Positions 1 through 4,912 of a DNA stretch of 5,734 bases are shown in pieces. The notes beneath the pieces were generated by a model. The model was not told the origin of the DNA. It did not search any database and saw nothing but the letters and a program-made list of their open reading frames with translations. Each line of letters begins with the position of its first letter. Within the stretch, counting starts at the first letter, position 1. Location of the stretch: contig CAJCHQ010000730.1 of assembly GCA_903970295.1 (NCBI GenBank), forward strand, positions 1 to 5,734, given 5' to 3'. The position numbers were made by a program, and so were the translations under genes. The DNA is from Bryobacterales bacterium (lineage in GTDB: Bacteria > Cyanobacteriota > Vampirovibrionia > Obscuribacterales > Obscuribacteraceae).

Positions 1-46
1 AAGCGTCCAAGCTGCGAGATGTTGCACGTTGTGCACCTGCCTCGAT

Positions 47-148
47 TTACATTCGCTCAATTCCACGCCTATCCCCGCCACATATTCGTCGCCGGAATGC
101 GCAGCGTTCGTAGCTTTCCGGCGGCGAGTGAGATGCACGTCGATTCAT
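47..148 (-). other. Tiny ATGA-overlapping frame, doubtful gene
   Basis: The last bases of the small exported gene form ATGA, so a second frame starts at 148 and encodes 33 residues, nine of them Arg, before TAA at 49-47. An AAGGGA lies 13 nt upstream, rather far. The composition is not protein-like, and the original frame also stays open from 144 to the left edge. The overlap may simply be coincidence. It could also mark the true start region of a downstream operon gene. Confidence 0.15.
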
Positions 149-684
149 TGCGAGTACTGCTTCCCTTCAGCCCAAGTATTGCGAGTCACTTTGGGGCCAA
201 ATGCTCGTGTGGACATTGCCGGTATCTCGAAAGACTCGATGTCATCGCCCTTTTGCGTGACTGGAAAATCTTGCTTCAAGAAGGCGGCAACGTCGGTTAT
301 TGGCGACCTATCGATTGGAGGAGTCGTAATATTGTTTACCATGCTACTGCCGACGGTGTGTGCGTAGCCTCTCGGGTAGGTGATTGGGTTTACACTACTG
401 GGATCGTACACCGGAGGCTGTGATGCATAGCCTCTGGCAGCTCGAATCCTTTGGAGCTGCGTCTGGGTATCCGCATTCCCTCCAACTATTCTTCGTTGCA
501 GGTTCGGATTTGGCCCATTCATGGGTGGCCGCACGCTGACAGGATATCCACCAGCCTGCGCGTTCACGTTTGGTTGACTCGCGGTGGGATCTGGAGTGTA
601 TTGATTTTGTTGTGCCAGGAGTGGTGGCACGGTAACTGCTGAAATGGTGACAACACCAAATACGGTGCATAGCTCCTTAAGCAT
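145..684 (-). CDS. Small exported Gln/Asn/Pro-rich protein, function unknown
   Basis: A 179-residue product that I do not recognise. Residues 1-24 read as a Sec signal peptide: Lys3, then a hydrophobic stretch ending PPLLA, with likely cleavage before QQNQ. The mature part is rich in Gln, Asn, Pro and Gly over residues 25-125, with few hydrophobic runs, and is probably disordered. It contains two imperfect related stretches starting RGYA (near 84 and 105), each followed by an SSxxxxIT-like segment. Residues 126-179 are more mixed and could form a short ordered tail. No catalytic motif, lipobox or membrane anchor is seen. The start is well supported: GGAGG lies 9 nt upstream, inside the last codons of the preceding gene, and the ATG overlaps that gene's TAA stop as TAATG. 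This arrangement implies translational coupling, so the protein probably works with the TPR-like protein encoded just before it. A periplasmic or surface location is inferred from the signal peptide. Confidence 0.75.
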   Translation of the reverse strand: MLKELCTVFGVVTISAVTVPPLLAQQNQYTPDPTASQPNVNAQAGGYPVSVRPPMNGPNPNLQRRIVGGNADTQTQLQRIRAARGYASQPPVYDPSSVNPITYPRGYAHTVGSSMVNNITTPPIDRSPITDVAAFLKQDFPVTQKGDDIESFEIPAMSTRAFGPKVTRNTWAEGKQYSQ

Positions 685-1421
685 TAATAGCTACCTCCAT
701 AACGATTGTGATCGAGGTTACTGGCACCACCAGAATTGATGCGTGATTGAGCGCCCATATCGCCCGCGTTGAAGGCTCGAGCCGCAGCCTGGCTGCGATT
801 ATACAGATCGCCACCACTCATACCGGGTGGTCTCAACATCCTCATTCCACCAGCATTTCCGGATCGAACGATTCCATCCGAAATCGTGTGCGCTTTGAAA
901 TATCGTTCTCTATCCTCCGCTATGTACGTTGCCGCGTGAGTAAGAAGTTGCTGAGCCTTTTGCCCACCAGCGCCTCCGAGCGTTACTGCTTTTTTCAGGG
1001 ACACATCGGCATCAATGTAGTGTCCACGAGCTGCATCCATTTCGCCCGCTAAAAACGGCCATGCGGCGTTGGTCGGTTCCAGCTTTTCTAACATTCCATA
1101 TGTCTTGAGAAGGCTGGAATCCTGTTCGTATACGTTGCCCTGAGCATTAGTGTATGCGTGCGTGAAGCAAGCTGCCGCTCTGCGCGCCATTAGAGCCGCA
1201 TTGCCGGTTCTATCAGTGGAAGCGGAGTTGAGCCACATATTGCCAACCAACATCCAATCAGCCGAATTGTTCGTCTGTTTAGCTTGCTGCTCCATGCTCA
1301 TTACCTTATGGAGGAACAGAGAGTCGTCACCGTACGAGGGACAATTAGAAGAAAGCGTCATGACGGCGCCGAAAACTGTCAGTAACGCAAGAGTTGTTCT
1401 TGCCGTGCCCAAAATGCTCAT
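684..1421 (-). CDS. Exported TPR-like protein with Gly/Asn/Met-rich tail
   Basis: A 245-residue product. Residues 1-31 look like a Sec signal peptide: Arg8, then a hydrophobic core LALLTVFGAVMTL, with possible cleavage after SYG. The middle (about 35-180) is alpha-helical in character. Residues 103-148 have the spacing of a tetratricopeptide unit (LEKLEPTNAAWPFLAGEMDA, then ARGHYIDADVSLKKAV), with the small and aromatic residues where TPR helices pack. TPR proteins normally act as protein-binding scaffolds. The tail (185-245) is Gly, Asn, Ala, Met and Arg rich, and is probably flexible. The start has GGAG 9 nt upstream. The gene lies 86 nt after the lipoprotein gene and overlaps the next gene by one base. 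A candidate promoter in the 86-nt gap could transcribe this gene and the next independently. No enzyme motif is visible. An envelope adaptor or scaffold role is inference. Confidence 0.8.
   Translation of the reverse strand: MSILGTARTTLALLTVFGAVMTLSSNCPSYGDDSLFLHKVMSMEQQAKQTNNSADWMLVGNMWLNSASTDRTGNAALMARRAAACFTHAYTNAQGNVYEQDSSLLKTYGMLEKLEPTNAAWPFLAGEMDAARGHYIDADVSLKKAVTLGGAGGQKAQQLLTHAATYIAEDRERYFKAHTISDGIVRSGNAGGMRMLRPPGMSGGDLYNRSQAAARAFNAGDMGAQSRINSGGASNLDHNRYGGSY
694..698 (-). promoter_or_regulatory. Shine-Dalgarno site embedded in the upstream gene
   Basis: On the minus strand this is GGAGG, 9 nt before the ATG at 684. It lies within the Gly-Gly codons near the end of the TPR-like gene, and the stop and start overlap as TAATG. 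Ribosomes finishing the upstream gene could reinitiate directly, which would keep the two products in a fixed ratio. Confidence 0.65.
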
Positions 1422-1456
1422 GCCTGAATTCTCCGAGGGACCGGGCTTCTGTTACC

Positions 1457-1485
1457 ATTTTACTGCAAAAGAAAGAGTTGGTTAA
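1457..1485 (-). promoter_or_regulatory. Candidate internal sigma70-type promoter
   Basis: On the minus strand a -35-like TTAACC (1480-1485, 4 of 6 to TTGACA) is separated by exactly 17 nt from a -10-like TAAAAT (1457-1462, 5 of 6 to TATAAT). Transcription would begin near 1450, giving a leader of roughly 30 nt to the ATG at 1421. The position inside the 86-nt gap is right for separate expression of the two small exported proteins. A weak inverted repeat (GAGTT, loop, AACTC at 1475-1488) followed on the minus strand by a T-rich run overlaps it, and could instead or also act as a weak attenuator after the lipoprotein gene. Confidence 0.4.
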
Positions 1486-1507
1486 CTCGGCACGAATCAG
1501 CCTGGAT

Positions 1508-3544
1508 TCATCGCGTCAAATTTCTATTGACTACGCCCCTGTCCATCCAAACGGAACAAGCAGAGGCGGTTCTGAAATTTTTGGCAACCAAGACGCCCAT
1601 GAATCCTGTTCCATAACCAAGTTCGATCGATGCATTCGGAGCATAAATCAGGCCGCTAGCCTGTCGCAGCTTGATAGTCTTGTCGCCGTTGTACCAGAGC
1701 TGAAACTGTCGGAATGATAAAGGATGTCCCTGGAGTTCCAATTCGTAATCTTTTTTGTCTGGGGAATCTTGCAAGAATATTCGGATTGGCCGTGACGAAC
1801 TCTCTGAACGAACCGTTAATTTGCCGAGATCGGTCAAGACATAATCGCCGCGTTCTAAGATTTTCTCTCGACCGTCAAGCGTCAGGATCGTAGGTTTGGC
1901 TTGAGGGGGAGCTGAGATGCCATCGGGTATTTCGACGGCGTGCTCAATCGGGAGTATCTGCATGTTTTGCACCGTTGCGTTTACCTTTGAACTCTTGCAA
2001 TAAATCGTTCCAGCGTACTGAAGATACTTTGCGGTGACTGAGCCCAAACAAAGTATCGAACTGTCACCCTCCGGCGGAACGGTTCGAGTGAATCCTCCTG
2101 AGCTGTGTTTTAAGACTGGATCATTATCGTCGCAAGAATTGAAAGATATCACGCTCACGCTGTCGCCAAATTCGATTTTGTCTTTGACGACCACGGGCGA
2201 CGACAAGATGATGTCGGAGGAGTTAATGGGTGCAGGTGTGTCCAATCTTTGCGCTTCGTCATGCCTGCCCAAGTTATGCATAAGCTGTGCACGTGCGTCT
2301 TTCCAATCGGCTGTTGGAAGCGAATTTCTCTGCGCATCGGCAATAACTTCGTCAAAAAGAGCTTGAGATTGTGCAGTTTTACCCTGAGCCAAATAAACAT
2401 TCGAAAGGCGAATCTTCCAATCTTCCATTCCGGGTTTCTTCCCTTTTCCAGGTGCTGCGGCAATCCGCTTTTCGATCAGTTCAGCGGCTCTGTTGAAGTC
2501 AGAATCTTTGATTTTTATGTCAATATAATTAATTAAAACCGGATCGAGTGAGCGGAAACTGAAGTCATCGCCATTTGCAATCAACGTGTCGAATAGTGGG
2601 GCGGTGCAGGATGACTGATCCTTACCATCGAACATATGAATGAGATCGATGTAGCCGGTTACGTTCCAGGCGAGGTGTTTCTCAATCGTGAGTTTCGCAG
2701 CACGCTTCCATGCACCCTCGGCTTTAGCATACATGTTGTTGTTGATGTAAAATCTCGCTAGATCGATAATTTGACGCTGTTGCTCGACTGGATCAGCATC
2801 AAGCATGGCGATCGCTATGAAATATTTTGCTTCCGCATCCTTCAGATTATGTGCTGATGTGAAACAATATGCTAAATCGTCGTAAAGCGGGGCGAGCAGC
2901 CTGTTGTTGCGGCCTTTGAGCATTGACTTTTGCATGGCAATCGCTTGTTCCAGGAAGCGCTTTTGAGTCTCGAATGGCATTGGTTCCTGGCGCCAAATGA
3001 GTGCACGTAATAGATTGAAAGCTTGTCGATTAGCGCTTTGTTGCTCAAGGTCTACACCTTCAGCTAAGGGACGCTCGGAGGCTTCGAACAATTTCTTAAA
3101 GATGGACTCGAATGTGGCAAGCGACCATTCCTGTGAATGCGTCCACAGCTCTTCTGACACATGCCTGCTGTCTTGGTTACTCCACTTGTTTGCGACGTAA
3201 AAGTCGACAGCCTGTTTGAAATATTTCTCTCCACCCTCGCTGTCGCTAAATGTTTTCACACGTTCCGAAGTCAAATCGCTGCTTGCTGTCATTCTACTGG
3301 CCTGCAACAGGGCATTGACATAATTTTCTGGTCTCTCACGCTTCTTCGCTTCTGCCGCTTTGAGTTGTTCCAGCGCACGGTCAAGATTATCTTTTGCGTT
3401 TTCAACCGGTGATGAGGCAGGAACTGCTTTAGCAGCCGTAGGGTCACTCTGGTTGTTTCCTGACGCAAACATGCATGAGGCTAGGAGTGACACGGAAATC
3501 GCGCCGCAAGATAGTGTAAGGAATGCTCGGGTCATGAAGGACAT
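1508..3544 (-). CDS. TPR lipoprotein with C-terminal DUF7305-like beta domain
   Basis: A 678-residue product counted from the ATG at 3544. I prefer that start over the ATG at 3553 because AGAAGGA lies 8 nt before it, whereas the same site abuts the 3553 ATG with almost no spacing. The N-terminus is a lipoprotein signal with lipobox LASC (Cys24), so the protein should be lipid-anchored in the envelope. Residues 42-80 are charged and helical, possibly coiled coil. Residues about 100-437 are mostly helical, with TPR-like helix pairs, for example near 219-290 and 375-405. Residues about 445-678 are beta-rich. They follow the order I associate with DUF7305-type domains of exported polymer-forming or PilX-like proteins: an S-x-NS element, a strand ladder, a Pro-rich linker, a GDYVLTDLGKLTV strand pair, then GLIYAPNASIEL and FMGVLVAKNF near the end. 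No catalytic residues are apparent. It is the first gene of a probable operon with two small exported proteins. A surface scaffold role is inferred; the DUF7305 assignment is from memory of the motif pattern. Confidence 0.85.
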   Translation of the reverse strand: MSFMTRAFLTLSCGAISVSLLASCMFASGNNQSDPTAAKAVPASSPVENAKDNLDRALEQLKAAEAKKRERPENYVNALLQASRMTASSDLTSERVKTFSDSEGGEKYFKQAVDFYVANKWSNQDSRHVSEELWTHSQEWSLATFESIFKKLFEASERPLAEGVDLEQQSANRQAFNLLRALIWRQEPMPFETQKRFLEQAIAMQKSMLKGRNNRLLAPLYDDLAYCFTSAHNLKDAEAKYFIAIAMLDADPVEQQRQIIDLARFYINNNMYAKAEGAWKRAAKLTIEKHLAWNVTGYIDLIHMFDGKDQSSCTAPLFDTLIANGDDFSFRSLDPVLINYIDIKIKDSDFNRAAELIEKRIAAAPGKGKKPGMEDWKIRLSNVYLAQGKTAQSQALFDEVIADAQRNSLPTADWKDARAQLMHNLGRHDEAQRLDTPAPINSSDIILSSPVVVKDKIEFGDSVSVISFNSCDDNDPVLKHSSGGFTRTVPPEGDSSILCLGSVTAKYLQYAGTIYCKSSKVNATVQNMQILPIEHAVEIPDGISAPPQAKPTILTLDGREKILERGDYVLTDLGKLTVRSESSSRPIRIFLQDSPDKKDYELELQGHPLSFRQFQLWYNGDKTIKLRQASGLIYAPNASIELGYGTGFMGVLVAKNFRTASACSVWMDRGVVNRNLTR

Positions 3545-3552
3545 ACACCCCA

Positions 3553-3559
3553 TCCTTCT
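3553..3559 (-). promoter_or_regulatory. Ribosome binding site that decides the lipoprotein start
   Basis: On the minus strand this reads AGAAGGA, 8 nt before the ATG at 3544. An alternative in-frame ATG at 3553 overlaps the site and would have no spacer. The third in-frame ATG, at 3535, has no comparable purine run at the right distance. This favours a 24-residue lipoprotein signal ending at the lipobox cysteine. Confidence 0.6.
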
Positions 3560-3613
3560 GGAGTTTGCAGTGTCCCATGAGCTTGAAAATCAAAAGCTTT
3601 CGCAGCCATTGCC

Positions 3614-3629
3614 TGTGAGTTCGGTCACA
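3614..3629. promoter_or_regulatory. Predicted CRP/FNR-family operator
   Basis: The sequence is TGTGA-GTTCGG-TCACA, an exact match to the core consensus of CRP-family sites (TGTGA-N6-TCACA). It is flanked by a further complementary C/G pair, giving CTGTGA/TCACAG at 3613-3630. The centre lies about 77 nt before the lipoprotein ATG. If transcription starts near 3581 (weak -10-like TTGATT at 3588-3593), the centre falls near -41, the position for class II activation. If it starts near 3641 the site lies inside the leader and would more likely repress. The match is directly visible; binding by a CRP homologue is inference. Confidence 0.5.
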
Positions 3630-3647
3630 GCACTTTCCGATAGCGCA

Positions 3648-3676
3648 AGTCTAAAGACTCCACCCTCTCTTGTCTA
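3648..3676 (-). promoter_or_regulatory. Candidate promoter upstream of the lipoprotein operon
   Basis: On the minus strand TAGACA (3671-3676, 5 of 6 to TTGACA) is followed after 17 nt by TAGACT (3648-3653, 4 of 6 to TATAAT). Transcription would begin near 3641 with a leader of roughly 97 nt. The palindromic operator would then occupy about +13 to +28. This is a moderate match in a region where chance matches are common. Confidence 0.3.
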
Positions 3677-3921
3677 TGGCGATCAGTTAAGCGGACAAAT
3701 AATCGGCAGTCGATACAAATTTGATCGATTGCTTGGCTCTGTTAGCACCATTCACGGGACACATCTGCGCTTTGGCTCGCAGAAAAAAATGAAATCCGGT
3801 TCCCATATCAATCACACATGTTGCTCAATCAACCGAACGAGATCTGGGCTGCCCCGATTTTGACCTGAACCCAAGGTAGCATCGAGGAGTAGACTCAACA
3901 AATTTGCAAGGGAATCCTAAA

Positions 3922-4578
3922 ATGTCCTCTGAAAGTATTTCAGCCCGACAGTTAACCACAGAGCTGGAGCACGGTGACGCCAGCCATGTTCAAGATTTTT
4001 TCCGTGGTCAGTTCGAGGACCAGAGATTTAGCAATCTTGGACAGATCCGGACTTTGTACCAGGACGATGTCAAAGCCGGTCGCACCGGGGCAAATTTAGA
4101 CTTCAAGGCTGAGATTTATTACAACCCGTCTATTGAAATCGACAAGGATGGCTGGCGCCTGTACGGAGACACGCTCGATCTCTATACAATGTCGCACAGC
4201 GACGGCAGCAAAGTTCCGGAAGATCGCAAACCTCTGGATATGGCATTGGTTCGCAAGGTAACGACTGATTTGGAAGACGGTGATCCGAAATCTCTCGCTG
4301 CAGCTCAAAATGGCAAATTTATAGAAGAGCGCACGCGTTTCCTGAAAGCAATAACTCTCCAGAACAATAATGACATCAATAGTGCCCACGGCGGCCAAAC
4401 TGTAAGGCTGTCTTGCCAGTATGCCGGCCACAAGTGGTTCGGCAACGAGATGGCTGTCGACTATTACGCACCCGGAGGCTTCTTTTCCAAGAACTTTTGG
4501 ACGAACCCGCAAAGAATTTATTCCGACGTGTATGATGTCAAAACTGGCAAAAGGACAACGACGCTGCATCCTTTCTGA
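3922..4578 (+). CDS. Orphan protein with internal tandem duplication, probably cytoplasmic
   Basis: A 218-residue product that I do not recognise. The ATG at 3922 is chosen because AAGGGA (3908-3913) lies 8 nt upstream; an in-frame TTG at 3904 would overlap that site. There is no signal peptide, lipobox or membrane segment. The protein appears to be two related halves. Residues 8-31 and 110-133 align without gaps with 9 of 24 identities (pattern R-x-x-T-T-x-L-E-x-G-D, ending G-x-F). The match continues in register through R35/R137, L39/L141, I42/I144, D49/D151 and G56/G158, then hydrophobic beta-like segments LDFKAEI and VRLSCQY. A later YGDTLDLY segment may correspond to FGNEMAVD after a gap of about ten residues. 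Each half is therefore probably a helical start followed by beta strands. The second half ends in an aromatic-rich tail. It is transcribed away from the lipoprotein operon and may share its control region. A catalytic role is neither supported nor excluded. Confidence 0.75.
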   Translation: MSSESISARQLTTELEHGDASHVQDFFRGQFEDQRFSNLGQIRTLYQDDVKAGRTGANLDFKAEIYYNPSIEIDKDGWRLYGDTLDLYTMSHSDGSKVPEDRKPLDMALVRKVTTDLEDGDPKSLAAAQNGKFIEERTRFLKAITLQNNNDINSAHGGQTVRLSCQYAGHKWFGNEMAVDYYAPGGFFSKNFWTNPQRIYSDVYDVKTGKRTTTLHPF

Positions 4579-4912
4579 GGCAGGTGGACGCCCGAATGTT
4601 GCTCGCGTATCAACTCTTAGGCGTACCATAGCCGAGTATGTTCACAGCCTTGCGAAATTGTGCTTCGGCGCTGGCCAGGACGACGAGAGTTTTCGCACCG
4701 GCTCGCTGACATAAATCTTCTGTACACCTGTTGTCTTTTATTTTGGTGCACAAATATTTCTAACACGAGAGGATCGTAGGCGATCTGGCACGTCGGATAA
4801 AGCTCCCAGATGTAGTCCTGGCGCATAGCCAGTGCATACATCTGGGGCTACTTATATCCCGACCCCTAACTTGATTTCAGCTCGTGCTTCTGACGCGTTA
4901 ACCCCGTCGTGG
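4579..4912. other. Convergent intergenic region, no gene seen
   Basis: The 334 nt lie between the 3' ends of two convergent genes. The clear element is the two-tier stem-loop at 4801-4849. Smaller ones are a GATCG-TAGG-CGATC hairpin at 4772-4785 and an imperfect inverted repeat (TGTACACC at 4721-4728 with GGTGCACA at 4745-4752) around a T-rich stretch. None has the GC stem plus T-run of a standard intrinsic terminator. Short open frames cross the region on both strands, but they lack good start signals and protein-like composition. Confidence 0.6.
4801..4849. repeat. Two-tier stem-loop (long inverted repeat)
   Basis: The outer arms are a perfect 10-bp inverted repeat, CCCAGATGTA (4805-4814) and TACATCTGGG (4837-4846). 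They are extended by AGC/GCT (4801-4803 with 4847-4849) across one bulged T. After a small internal loop (GTC/TGCA) there is a second perfect stem, CTGGC (4818-4822) and GCCAG (4828-4832), closing a GCATA loop. About 18 base pairs form in 49 nt. No T-run follows on either strand, so it is not a classical intrinsic terminator. It could be a bidirectional transcription end or RNA-stabilising element, or a dispersed palindromic repeat (REP or MITE type). It lies 63 nt past the stop of the minus-strand gene. Confidence 0.7.

Larger units (their letters stand above)
3545..3921. other. Divergent intergenic region between lipoprotein and orphan gene
   Basis: This 377-nt gap separates oppositely transcribed genes and must hold the promoters for both. 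I see three elements on the lipoprotein side: a perfect CRP-type palindrome (3614-3629), a candidate promoter further upstream (3648-3676) and a small AT-rich inverted repeat (about 3580-3598). A near-palindrome centred on CAAATTTG (3711-3727) could be a further operator. On the plus side there is a TTGACC at 3860-3865 but no convincing -10 partner. No RNA gene or convincing protein gene is seen inside; the plus-strand open frame crossing 3554-3863 is the antisense extension of the lipoprotein gene. Confidence 0.6.

Noticed and set aside
145..147. TGA recoding (readthrough as an amino acid)
   Set aside because: TGA also ends the lipoprotein gene and the orphan gene at sensible positions, so a changed genetic code is not supported.
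19..423. Plus-strand 134-codon open frame at the left edge
   Set aside because: It runs antisense to the small exported gene, lacks a Shine-Dalgarno site, and has a Cys/His/Arg-rich composition typical of a shadow frame.
3360..3863. Plus-strand 167-codon open frame covering the lipoprotein start and the intergenic region
   Set aside because: Half of it is antisense to the lipoprotein signal region. It has no ribosome binding site and its Ser-rich product shows no domain.
4096..4629. Minus-strand 177-codon open frame opposite the orphan gene
   Set aside because: The plus-strand frame has a good ribosome binding site and an internal protein-level duplication. The antisense product is Arg/Val/Ile-rich without domain pattern.
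4721..4752. Possible intrinsic terminator of the orphan gene
   Set aside because: The stem has an A-C mismatch, and the T-rich stretch is in the loop rather than after the stem, about 140 nt past the stop.
4617..4841. Minus-strand 74-codon open frame in the convergent gap
   Set aside because: Its start lies inside the stem-loop, there is no ribosome binding site, and its Arg/Tyr/Cys-rich composition is not protein-like.
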